Assembly: GCA_002399505.1 (NCBI GenBank)
Contig: DHDT01000037.1
Coordinates: forward strand, 1-10,295
DNA length: 10,295 bases
Direction: 5' to 3'
From: Caryophanales bacterium UBA4869
GTDB lineage: Bacteria > Bacillota_I > Bacilli_A > RFN20 > CAG-288
Both the position numbers and the translations under genes were made by a program. How positions within the stretch are numbered: the stretch's first letter is position 1; every line of letters starts with the position of its first letter. The notes under the pieces were generated by a model. That model had not been told where the DNA came from, did no database searches, and saw nothing but the letters and a program-made list of their open reading frames with translations. Below, piece after piece: positions 1 through 6,154 of this stretch.

Positions 1-366
1 GCAATTTCCCCCACTGCTGCCTCCCGTAGGAGTCCGGGCCGTGTCTCAGTCCCAATGTGGCCGTTTAGCCTCTCAGCTCGGCTACGCATCCCGGCCTTGG
101 TGGGCTTTTATCCCGCCAACTAGCTAATGCGACGCAGGTCCATCCCCCGGCGCGGCCGAAGCCGCCTTTCAGAAAGGAGCCCTGAGGCTCCGATCCGACA
201 TCCGGCATTAGCAGGCGTTTCCGCCTGGTATTCCGGTCTGGGGGGCAGGTTACCAACGTGTTACTCACCCGTACGCCACTCGTCCATTGCTGGACTCGTT
301 CGACTTGCATGTATTAGGCACGCCGCCGGCGTTTATCCTGAGCCAGGATCGAACTCTCAATGTTGA
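1..366 (-). rRNA. rrs: 16S ribosomal RNA, 5' part (continues beyond window start)
   Basis: The reverse strand carries the start of a bacterial 16S rRNA: the 27F-type site (AGAGTTCGATCCTGGCTCAG, plus 338-357), the GCCTAATACATGCAAGTCG block near 320-300, and the 338F/341F-type CTCCTACGGGAGGCAGCAG block near 14-32. The window therefore holds roughly E. coli positions 1-370, including V1 and V2; the rest lies to the left. The 5' end is set near 360-366 by alignment from memory and is uncertain by several bases. The 27F site has C where most bacteria have T (GTTCGATC). Open frames inside this gene are not coding. Confidence 0.98.
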
Positions 367-531
367 TTGAGGCCGGCCTGGCAGCCGACTTATTATTTAT
401 GTTCCGGTATTACTGTCCCATACTTAAATTACTCAAGGTAATTGACGAATGTATGTATATACTTCCTTGTAATGACTGTACATCCCGTTCAGTTTTCAAA
501 GAGCGACCGTATTGTGCCTCTTTTGAGGCGC
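366..531 (-). other. 16S rRNA leader with three small hairpins
   Basis: This is the transcribed leader between the inferred start site near 532 and mature 16S. Three simple stem-loops can be read: GCCTC/GAGGC with an AAAA loop (516-529), AATTAC/GTAATT with a 5-nt loop (427-443), and CGGC/GCCG with a 6-nt loop (374-387), next to a GGCCGGCC octamer at 371-378. Such leader hairpins commonly contribute to rRNA folding and RNase processing. The pairing partner downstream of 16S is outside the window, so the processing stem cannot be confirmed. Confidence 0.5.
487..504 (-). promoter_or_regulatory. boxA-like antitermination element of the rRNA leader
   Basis: The minus strand reads GCTCTTTGAAAACTGAAC, close to the boxA consensus TGCTCTTTAACA and to the block found upstream of 16S in many low-GC Gram-positives. 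Its location about 120 nt before 16S, in the transcribed leader, fits binding of NusB/S10 for rRNA antitermination. The function is inferred from family knowledge. Confidence 0.75.
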
Positions 532-538
532 GAGATAA

Positions 539-600
539 AGTTTATCATTACCAGTAGTCATAGTCAACAAAAAAGTAAAAATATTTTAAAATCTTTTTTT
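539..600 (-). promoter_or_regulatory. rRNA operon promoter with A/T-rich UP-like element
   Basis: On the minus strand, -35 TTGACT (567-562) and -10 TAAACT (544-539) are separated by exactly 17 nt. A TG one base before the -10 (TGATAAACT) makes it an extended -10. Immediately upstream (568-600) is a run of A and T tracts typical of an UP element. The start site should be near 532. This is the expected architecture of a strong sigma-A rRNA promoter and it separates the rRNA operon from rpiB. Confidence 0.85.
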
Positions 601-640
601 TCGAGGTTTTCTGGGCTTTTCTCAAAATGCTCAGGAAAAC

Positions 641-673
641 AAAAAAAGACCCTATTATAGTTATAAGGTCTTT
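641..673 (-). terminator. Rho-independent terminator of the tsaC-rpiB unit
   Basis: On the minus strand AAAGACC (673-667) pairs with GGTCTTT (651-645). The apical part can add three more A-U pairs, and the stem is followed by seven T (647-641). It lies 20 nt after the rpiB stop and before the rRNA promoter, so it should stop readthrough into the rRNA operon. Confidence 0.85.
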
Positions 674-693
674 ATATATATATTTATATATCC

Positions 694-1146
694 TTAATCC
701 TTGAAGGATTTTTTTTCGTATTCGTCGATCAGATCTACACGTACCTGATGGCGTCCTTCCTGAGGTATAGATGATAGAAAAATATCTATTCTTCTCAGGA
801 TATCTTCAAGAGCCATATACTTGGCTCCAAAAGCGATCATGTTGCAGTGGTTGTGCTCGACTATAAGATTGCTGACAATATCGTTATAGCCAATCCCGCA
901 GCGGATTCCTTTGACTTTGTTGGCACAGATAGAGACACCTTCTCCCGAAGAGCAGATAAGGATTCCCTTGTCGGCTTCCTTAGAAGCAACGGCTTCACTG
1001 GCCTTGAAGGCGAAATCAGGATAGTTGCAGCTTTCATTGGAAAAGGTTCCAAAATCCAGTACTTCATATCCTTTTTCTTTAAGATGTCTGATTACGTCGT
1101 CTTTGACGATAAAACCGCCATGATCGCATCCAAAGGCTATTTTCAT
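694..1146 (-). CDS. rpiB: RpiB/LacA/LacB-family sugar-phosphate isomerase (probable ribose-5-phosphate isomerase B)
   Basis: A 150-residue protein of normal family length. RpiB interconverts ribose 5-phosphate and ribulose 5-phosphate in the non-oxidative pentose phosphate pathway, in the cytosol. Visible family marks are CDHGGF at 7-12 (usual SDHAGF), EVLDFGT at 28-34, the catalytic-type Cys65 in GILICSSGEG, the SICANK segment at 72-77, His98 in VEHNHCN, and GRHQVRVD at 131-138. The anion-hole loop reads SSGEG where most members have GTGIG or similar, so a related substrate (LacA/B-type or another aldose phosphate) cannot be excluded. An AGGAGG at 1159-1154, 7 nt before ATG, supports the start. 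It follows the tsaC stop by 2 nt, so the two are translationally linked, and it ends at a strong terminator. Confidence 0.93.
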   Translation of the reverse strand: MKIAFGCDHGGFIVKDDVIRHLKEKGYEVLDFGTFSNESCNYPDFAFKASEAVASKEADKGILICSSGEGVSICANKVKGIRCGIGYNDIVSNLIVEHNHCNMIAFGAKYMALEDILRRIDIFLSSIPQEGRHQVRVDLIDEYEKKSFKD

Positions 1147-1148
1147 TT

Positions 1149-1763
1149 TCAGTCCTCCTGATAATAGGCTTTCCTGATGTCTTCTTCTTTGATCTCTCCT
1201 TGGCGGATGACCTTGACTTCATCGTCAAGCAAAGAGACCACTGTGGTGGGAACATTGGATTTGCAGGTACCTTTGACAATGCCTTCGACGTCTTTGGTAT
1301 CCTTAAAGATATTATACACCTCATCGAAAGAGGATGTGGCCGGTTCTCCGGAGAGATTGGCACTTGTCACCTGCAGAGGAAAAGGAAGAGAAGAAAGGAA
1401 ATCTAAGAGGTCTTTCTTTCCGGGAATACGGATACCGGCGACAAATGTTCCTAAATGACTCTGATTGGGAGCTTCGTCTTTCGTCTTGACTAAGACAGTC
1501 AAGGGACCAGGGAGGAATTTGTCCATGACTCTCTTGATTCCGGGGGTGATGACAAAATAAGGAGAAAGATCAAAATCCTTCGAGCACATGACGGCGATTG
1601 GCTTATCGGGTCTTCTGTTCTTGGCTTTGACTAGTCTTTCATAGGCTTCTTCGCTGTCCCATCGGACACCAAGTCCGTAGACGGTTTCTGTCGGCAAAGC
1701 CAGAACATAGCCGTCTTCGACTATTTTCCTGGCCTTCTCATCAGTAAATTCAAGTATATCCAT
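1149..1763 (-). CDS. tsaC: L-threonylcarbamoyladenylate synthase (TsaC/YwlC/Sua5 family)
   Basis: A 204-residue YrdC-domain protein. The family makes threonylcarbamoyl-AMP from threonine, bicarbonate and ATP, the first step of the t6A modification at position 37 of ANN-decoding tRNAs; TsaBDE complete it. The YrdC fold is covered end to end: PTETVYGLG at 24-32, KNRRPDKPI at 48-56, LPGPLTVLV at 84-92, GIRIP at 110-114, TSANLSGEP at 133-141, TTVV at 173-176 and IRQGEI at 186-191. There is no Sua5 C-terminal domain, so this is the short form. The ribosome site is weak (GGAAA about 10 nt before ATG). No own promoter is obvious in the 66 nt after lemA, so readthrough of the 1786-1811 hairpin or a promoter inside lemA is likely. 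Confidence 0.93.
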   Translation of the reverse strand: MDILEFTDEKARKIVEDGYVLALPTETVYGLGVRWDSEEAYERLVKAKNRRPDKPIAVMCSKDFDLSPYFVITPGIKRVMDKFLPGPLTVLVKTKDEAPNQSHLGTFVAGIRIPGKKDLLDFLSSLPFPLQVTSANLSGEPATSSFDEVYNIFKDTKDVEGIVKGTCKSNVPTTVVSLLDDEVKVIRQGEIKEEDIRKAYYQED

Positions 1764-1785
1764 TATGATTATTTCCAGAGATAGA

Positions 1786-1811
1786 AAACGGCTGATATCA
1801 CTCAGCCGTTT
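1786..1811 (-). terminator. Hairpin after lemA, probable (partial) terminator
   Basis: A perfect 10-bp stem, AAACGGCTGA/TCAGCCGTTT, with a 6-nt loop sits 18 nt after the lemA stop. In the minus direction it ends in TTTTC, followed by T-rich but mixed sequence. On the plus side it is flanked by seven T (minus-strand A tract), giving the bidirectional look of an intrinsic terminator. The short minus-strand T tract suggests incomplete termination, which would let tsaC-rpiB be transcribed from the ftsH-lemA operon at a lower level. Confidence 0.7.
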
Positions 1812-1829
1812 GTTCTTTTTTTATTAGTA

Positions 1830-2456
1830 CTAGAATTCCATCTTCACGTCTTGCTTCTTGGCTTCCTCAGCTTCAAAGAAGTCAGCCGGCATAGCGTGAA
1901 TCATATGAGCGATGATGGAAGAAGGGAAGACGACGATTTCCTGGTTATAGATAGAGACATTGGAATTGTAAAGACGACGGCTGGCCTGGAGATGTTCTTC
2001 GACATCAGAGCAGGAATTAGAAAGAGAGATGAATAAAGTATTGGCCTTAAGTTCAGGATAACGTTCGACGATGATGTTGATATTAGTGGAAAGCTTATCC
2101 ATGGCGGCGTTGTTGGCACTGGCCTTCTTCATATCGACAGCACCATCAGAGGCTTTGGCTTCGCTTAATCCGCTTCTCATCTTGGCAACATCGATCAAAG
2201 TGCCGTTTTCGTGTTTGGCATAACCCTTGCAGATATCGTACTGCTTGGAAAGAAGATCGAATCTCTTGGTAAGAGCGACATCGATATCAGAGGCGGCTTC
2301 CTTGATCTTGACCATCTGTCTTCTCAGAGCATTGGCCTTCTTGATACCCCAGACAACTATACCGATACCAATAGCAATCAAAACTGCGACTACGACTAAA
2401 ACAATGATCATTGTGATGGTTTTGCCATCCATACCAGCTAAAACAATTTGATTCAT
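1830..2456 (-). CDS. lemA: LemA family membrane protein
   Basis: A 208-residue protein with one N-terminal membrane helix (about 13-39) followed by a long helical LemA domain. Family marks are SDIDVALTKRFDLL at 56-69, YPELKANTLFISL at 133-145, SRRLYNSNVSIYN at 159-171, FPSSIIA at 177-183, and the closing FFEAEEAKK...V.MEF at 193-208. LemA proteins are widespread and their molecular role is poorly defined; in several bacteria they neighbour the membrane protease HtpX. Here the gene follows ftsH and the IS3-like gene in the same direction, with 30 nt to the upstream stop. AAAGGA (2472-2467) precedes ATG by about 10 nt. The start could also be M9, but M1 has the better spacing. Confidence 0.93.
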   Translation of the reverse strand: MNQIVLAGMDGKTITMIIVLVVVAVLIAIGIGIVVWGIKKANALRRQMVKIKEAASDIDVALTKRFDLLSKQYDICKGYAKHENGTLIDVAKMRSGLSEAKASDGAVDMKKASANNAAMDKLSTNINIIVERYPELKANTLFISLSNSCSDVEEHLQASRRLYNSNVSIYNQEIVVFPSSIIAHMIHAMPADFFEAEEAKKQDVKMEF

Positions 2457-2476
2457 TTCACTAAATCCTTTCGGTA

Positions 2477-2488
2477 AAAGTATACTTT
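2477..2488. repeat. 12-bp perfect palindrome at the gene junction
   Basis: AAAGTATACTTT is its own reverse complement and covers the stop codon of the 190-aa gene, 20 nt before lemA. It may be a short RNA hairpin or a protein site, or chance in AT-rich sequence; nothing else supports a function. Confidence 0.35.
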
Positions 2489-3059
2489 ATTTCCTACGAT
2501 GAGGGTTAAGAATATTATCGAATTCATCATCTTTAGGTGCGGTTTCGACTAAATAGGCATGATATTTGGTATAGGGGAAACCATAATGAGCACAAAGGTC
2601 TTTGACAACAAAGGGAAGTTTGTCTAAATAAGCCTTGCGGATAGCGGCAAACTGAAGAGTCTCCAGGGGTGTATCAGCCGGTAAAGAAAGAGAAGACGGG
2701 TCAGCTATCTGCTTATCGCAATAAGAGATGGCAAACTGAAGATTTCTCTCTCTTCTTTCAGAAGCGGTCTCAACATGTTTCTTAGGCTTAGGAGCAGGTT
2801 TTCTCTTCTCCAGGCCTTCTAATCCATACTGAGATCTCCACAATCCGATGATACCGGAAATTCTTGAGCGTCCTAAGACACGGATTGAGAAGCCATTGTC
2901 AGTAAATACCTGACAGGGGTCTTCTCCTTTTTTCAAAGCTTCGCAGACTTTCAAGGCGAATTCTTCCGTGAACATGATCTTTGAGGGAGTGCATTTGCGG
3001 ACATTGGGATTTCTGTTCATCGTCTTGATGGCATATTTTGAAAACTGCTTCTTAGCCAT
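2487..3059 (-). CDS. IS3-transposase-like DNA-binding protein lacking the DDE catalytic domain
   Basis: A 190-residue protein with no TM segment, rich in Lys and Arg. Residues 17-84 read like the OrfA helix-turn-helix of a subset of Gram-positive IS3 elements: a RNPNVRKCTPSKI opening, then FTEEFALKVCEALKKG, NGFSIRVLGRSRI and GLWRSQYGLEGLEKR. A basic Pro/Lys linker follows (85-105). Residues 137-183 resemble the start of IS3 OrfB: FAAIRKAYLDKLPFVVKDLC, HYGFPYTKYHAYL, DDEFDNIL. The rve integrase core that should follow is absent; the gene simply stops. No inverted repeats or target duplication flank it. It sits 5 nt after ftsH and 30 nt before lemA, so it is co-transcribed with them and probably kept as a host gene. 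AGGAGG (3078-3073) overlaps the ftsH end and AAGGA lies directly before ATG. The resemblance is by eye; a regulatory role is inferred. Confidence 0.75.
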   Translation of the reverse strand: MAKKQFSKYAIKTMNRNPNVRKCTPSKIMFTEEFALKVCEALKKGEDPCQVFTDNGFSIRVLGRSRISGIIGLWRSQYGLEGLEKRKPAPKPKKHVETASERRERNLQFAISYCDKQIADPSSLSLPADTPLETLQFAAIRKAYLDKLPFVVKDLCAHYGFPYTKYHAYLVETAPKDDEFDNILNPHRRK

Positions 3060-3064
3060 AATCC

Positions 3065-5800
3065 TTACTTATCCTCCTTGCTGTCAGTTCCAGAAACGTC
3101 TTTATCAGTCTTAACGTCATCCTTCTTTTCGGCAGGTAGTATTTCCTTGACGACACCAGGTCTATTGGTTTCCTCAGCTGTTTTCTCAGATTTCTCGTAG
3201 GTGCCTCTCAAAGATGAGACACTGTAGTCATCCGTCTTGATAAGCAAAGTGGGGACGCCGGTATAGGCTTCTAAGTGAGAGGCGAAAGTCTCGACAGTCA
3301 GGGAGATATGTGAACTCTGGCTGAAAGTGATGAAGAACATTCCGATATGAGAAGGATCAGGAGCACCGACAGTGCAGGCTTTCTTGTATTCGGCATCGGA
3401 GATAGGATGACCGTTGGCAGTGGCGATAACTAAGACCAGACGTGAAGGTTTCCCAAGCATGACTTTATCAAGTCCGCAGTAGAAACTCTCATAGCCGGGA
3501 TAGAGGACGATATTGTTGGCATTCTTAGGTGTCATACCGCTTTTTGAAGTCATCAGAGCCTCATCGACAGGAGGTAACTTTCTGTTCTTGAGCAGATAAG
3601 TGATCTGATCGGCGGTGATGGTCTCATTCTGAATAAGAGTATCGGCGATAAGCTGAACATCGTCTTTATGCTCGGTTAAAAGCTTAGTGGCCTGTTCGTG
3701 GCATTCATCGATGATGGCTCGGACAGCCTTATCGATTTCAAAGGCGATCTGAGTCGAATAGTTCGACTGAGTAGAATTGTAATCACGTCCTAAGAAGACA
3801 GATCCGCCAGGTCTTTCGTACTGGACGGGTCCTAAATCGGACATACCATACTGAGTGACCATCGAACGAGCTAACTGAGTAGCAACTTCGATATCATTGG
3901 AGGCACCGGTGGATACATCACCAAAGAAGATCTCTTCCGAGGTTCTTCCGCCTAAATAGCCGGTAATACGGGCGAGCATCTGATTCTTAGTCATCAGGAA
4001 GTGATCCTGAGCCGGAGTCATGAGAACATGACCGCCAGTTCTTCCACGGGGAATAATGGTGATCTTCTGAACGACATCAGAATAAGGAAGGAAGATACCG
4101 ATGACCGCGTGACCGGATTCATGATAGGCAACCTGTTTCTTCTCAGAAGGCTCTAAATGAGACTTCTTAGCCGGTCCGGCAATAGCTCTGTCGATAGCTT
4201 CGTCGATATCGGCAGTGGTGATAGCAGAACGGTTGGCACGGACAGCCAAGATGGCGGCATCGTTCATGATGTTAGCTAAATCAGCGCCGCTGAATCCGAC
4301 AGTTCTTCCGGCAATATCGTCAAAACTGACATTGGGAGCAAGCTTCTTGTTGCGGGAATGAACCTTTAATATAGCCGCTCTTCCTAAACGATCGGGAAGA
4401 TCAACGGTGATTGTACGGTCAAAACGTCCAGGTCTAGTCAAAGCCGGGTCGAGAACATCAGAACGGTTAGTGGCAGCCATGACGATGACGCCATTGTTGT
4501 CTTCAAAGCCGTCCATCTCGACCAATAATTCATTTAATGTCTGCTCACGTTCATCGTTTCCGCCGCCTAAGCCAGCACCTCTTTGACGACCGACAGCATC
4601 GATTTCATCAATGAAGATAAGACAGGGGGCATTCTGCTTGGCAGTCTTAAATAAGGAACGGACACGGGAAGCACCGACACCGACATACATTTCGACAAAG
4701 TCAGAACCGGAGATGGAATAGAAAGGAACGGAGGCTTCACCGGCAACAGCCTTAGCCAGTAAAGTCTTACCGGTGCCAGGCGGGCCGACTAATAAGACAC
4801 CATGAGGAAGTTTGGCTCCTAAACGAGTGTATTTATCGGTAGAATGGAAATAATCGACCATTTCAACTAACTCAGCCTTCGCCTCATCACAGCCGGCCAC
4901 ATCGGCAAACCGGACTTTAGAGGTGCTCTCTTTGCGGGCGACGTTGTTGACAAAACCAGCCATCGGATTAGATCCGCCGCCAGCTCCGACACCCTTAAAC
5001 ATACGATTGACAAGCCAGAAGACAACTGCGATTGCGCTGACGGAGAAGATAAGAGGAACTAACCAGCTGGCTACTGAAGAAGTACTCTGCTCAGAATAAA
5101 GGAAAGTAGAAGTCGTATAGTAGTTGACATATTTGCCGCTGTCGCTGTTCTTGACCTGAACTCTGGAAAGAATAGGAGAAAGATAATGGTCATAGTAGTT
5201 CTTGGTGATGGCACCGTTTATCGAGAAGGAATACTTGACGGACTTGTTAGTCTTGCTGTCAAGACGATACATCGTACCGGAAACGGCATAAGTGTCACTG
5301 GTGTTGACGCTCTTAGTGACAGTGATTACCGGTTTATAGGTAGTAGGATCGATAAGAACTTCAGCCAAGGCACCTAAATTCGAGTCATTCATGATGACTC
5401 CGTTAGGATTGGAGTCGCTCTTGACTGTAAAGGTCTGAGTCGAAGTGTCCATGCCGCTGAAATCAGGGTAGCCGTCCTCAGTCAGATTGGCTTTGCCGTC
5501 ATTATCAGTATCGATGTTGTAGACAATATCGTTCTGATTGGCAGTCAGAGTCGGAGAACTGGTGTTAAAGACGAAGAAGTAAAGCATCAAGACAACTAAG
5601 GTGATAAAGGCAATGGCAAAAAGAATAATGGAGATATAACCGCGATTAGGGGTACCGCCTTTATTGTTGCCGTTTTGTCTTCTATCGTTGTTTCTTTTCG
5701 GATCTTGGTTGCCGTCATCGGAGAATTTCATCTCATAGGGTTGTTTGAAATCAGTGTAGCCATCTTCGATGAAAGAAATAGCACTATCTTTTTGTTTCAT
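3065..5800 (-). CDS. ftsH: ATP-dependent zinc metalloprotease FtsH, enlarged form
   Basis: FtsH is a hexameric membrane AAA+ protease that extracts and degrades membrane and regulatory proteins. Numbered from the ATG chosen here (911 aa): charged cytosolic N-tail 1-54; TM1 about 55-78; extracytoplasmic domain 79-242; TM2 about 244-267; AAA domain with Walker A GPPGTGKT (339-346), Walker B LIFIDEID (394-401) and the second region of homology ending in RPGRFDR (456-462); M41 protease with zinc site HESGH (560-564) and third ligand Asp636 in ASNDIEVAT. All catalytic residues are present. Typical FtsH is 600-700 aa. The excess lies in the N-tail, the extracytoplasmic domain (about 165 residues) and an addition after about 750, with a globular-looking part to about 870 and then a Lys/Asp/Glu tail. 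A longer frame begins at GTG 5812, but GGAGG (5810-5806) lies inside it and is placed correctly for the ATG at 5800. Confidence 0.97.
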   Translation of the reverse strand: MKQKDSAISFIEDGYTDFKQPYEMKFSDDGNQDPKRNNDRRQNGNNKGGTPNRGYISIILFAIAFITLVVLMLYFFVFNTSSPTLTANQNDIVYNIDTDNDGKANLTEDGYPDFSGMDTSTQTFTVKSDSNPNGVIMNDSNLGALAEVLIDPTTYKPVITVTKSVNTSDTYAVSGTMYRLDSKTNKSVKYSFSINGAITKNYYDHYLSPILSRVQVKNSDSGKYVNYYTTSTFLYSEQSTSSVASWLVPLIFSVSAIAVVFWLVNRMFKGVGAGGGSNPMAGFVNNVARKESTSKVRFADVAGCDEAKAELVEMVDYFHSTDKYTRLGAKLPHGVLLVGPPGTGKTLLAKAVAGEASVPFYSISGSDFVEMYVGVGASRVRSLFKTAKQNAPCLIFIDEIDAVGRQRGAGLGGGNDEREQTLNELLVEMDGFEDNNGVIVMAATNRSDVLDPALTRPGRFDRTITVDLPDRLGRAAILKVHSRNKKLAPNVSFDDIAGRTVGFSGADLANIMNDAAILAVRANRSAITTADIDEAIDRAIAGPAKKSHLEPSEKKQVAYHESGHAVIGIFLPYSDVVQKITIIPRGRTGGHVLMTPAQDHFLMTKNQMLARITGYLGGRTSEEIFFGDVSTGASNDIEVATQLARSMVTQYGMSDLGPVQYERPGGSVFLGRDYNSTQSNYSTQIAFEIDKAVRAIIDECHEQATKLLTEHKDDVQLIADTLIQNETITADQITYLLKNRKLPPVDEALMTSKSGMTPKNANNIVLYPGYESFYCGLDKVMLGKPSRLVLVIATANGHPISDAEYKKACTVGAPDPSHIGMFFITFSQSSHISLTVETFASHLEAYTGVPTLLIKTDDYSVSSLRGTYEKSEKTAEETNRPGVVKEILPAEKKDDVKTDKDVSGTDSKEDK

Positions 5801-5805
5801 TGAAT

Positions 5806-5810
5806 CCTCC
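5806..5810 (-). promoter_or_regulatory. Ribosome binding site that fixes the ftsH start
   Basis: GGAGG lies 5 nt before ATG 5800. The upstream GTG at 5812 overlaps this Shine-Dalgarno sequence and has none of its own, so the ATG is preferred and the protein is 911 rather than 915 residues. Confidence 0.85.
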
Positions 5811-5815
5811 ACGGG

Positions 5816-5829
5816 ATATCTTGAGATAT
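5816..5829. promoter_or_regulatory. Inverted repeat in the ftsH 5' leader
   Basis: ATATCT and AGATAT form perfect 6-bp arms around a 2-nt centre, between the inferred start site (about 5830) and the ribosome site. It is suited to a DNA-binding dimer; a 2-nt loop is too short for a normal RNA hairpin without opening the inner pair. Operator function is inferred. Confidence 0.45.
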
Positions 5830-5831
5830 TG

Positions 5832-5846
5832 ACAATACTATATTGT
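5832..5846. promoter_or_regulatory. Inverted repeat overlapping the ftsH -10
   Basis: ACAATA and TATTGT are perfect 6-bp arms around CTA. The dyad covers the whole -10 hexamer, an ideal place for a repressor. It does not match the CIRCE or CtsR-box sequences known for heat-shock control. Part of the symmetry comes from the -10 itself, so chance is possible. Confidence 0.45.
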
Positions 5847-5865
5847 AATCAGGGCTGTTTTTCAA
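5837..5865 (-). promoter_or_regulatory. Promoter of the ftsH operon
   Basis: On the minus strand, -35 TTGAAA (5865-5860) and -10 TATAGT (5842-5837) are separated by 17 nt, close to the sigma-A consensus. Transcription should start near 5830, giving a leader of about 30 nt. It would drive ftsH, the IS3-like gene and lemA. Confidence 0.8.
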
Positions 5866-5882
5866 GGAAAATGCATTGGAGT

Positions 5883-5928
5883 AAAATTGCTAATTTTTCT
5901 AATAAAAAGGCTGTCTTATCGCAATTTT
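5883..5928. repeat. Long-spaced inverted repeat upstream of the ftsH promoter
   Basis: AAAATTGC (5883-5890) and GCAATTTT (5921-5928) are perfect 8-bp arms with 30 nt between. The nearer arm is 18 nt beyond the -35. GGCTGT also recurs here: GGCTGTTTTT at 5853-5862 and 5973-5982 and GGCTGTCTTA at 5909-5918. The rest of the gap between the hydrolase and ftsH (5813-6154) contains no convincing open frame. Confidence 0.4.
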
Positions 5929-5957
5929 CTCACTGATTATTTTCAAATTGGCGTCAT

Positions 5958-5982
5958 AAAACCCGATATGTCGGCTGTTTTT
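5958..5982. terminator. Possible second terminator between hydrolase and ftsH
   Basis: AAAAC CCGA pairs with TCGG and GTTTT around a TATG loop, with a 2-nt CT bulge on one side; T tracts flank both directions. The stem is weak (9 bp with a bulge). It could back up the stronger hairpin at 6082-6109, or be incidental. Confidence 0.3.
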
Positions 5983-6081
5983 GGTAAAAGACAAATATGA
6001 AGATGATTAAATTTAGGTTCATTATTTTTTATTTAATGCTTATAATCCACGTACATATATTAATAGGATAAGGAAAAGACT

Positions 6082-6109
6082 GCCTTCATGTAAGCGATTA
6101 CATGAAGGC
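6082..6109 (-). terminator. Strong hairpin terminating the alpha/beta hydrolase gene
   Basis: GCCTTCATGTAA pairs perfectly with TTACATGAAGGC (12 bp) around a 4-nt loop. It begins 45 nt after the hydrolase stop, and in the minus direction is followed by AGTCTTTTCC. The stem is unmistakable; the T tract is imperfect. Confidence 0.75.
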
Positions 6110-6154
6110 CGATAGCATTTAATCAGTTGTTTTTCACCTAGTCAGATAGTTATA

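Noticed and set aside
65..366. Open frames on both strands inside the first 366 nt (81 and 79 codons)
   Set aside because: They lie within 16S rRNA and are chance frames.
360..660. Two overlapping plus-strand frames of 65 and 72 codons
   Set aside because: They cover the rRNA leader, boxA and promoter, lack ribosome sites, and have no protein-like pattern.
2487..3059. An intact IS3 insertion sequence
   Set aside because: There is no DDE catalytic region, no terminal inverted repeats and no target-site duplication; only the DNA-binding parts are present.
5186..5377. Plus-strand 63-codon frame within ftsH
   Set aside because: It is antisense to the FtsH extracytoplasmic domain, with no ribosome site or recognisable product.
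5800..5812. GTG start for ftsH giving 915 residues
   Set aside because: The Shine-Dalgarno sequence lies within those four codons and is correctly spaced for the ATG at 5800.
5800..6154. A CRISPR array or toxin-antitoxin locus in the gap upstream of ftsH
   Set aside because: The GGCTGT copies are too short and irregularly spaced for CRISPR, and no small open frame with a ribosome site is present.
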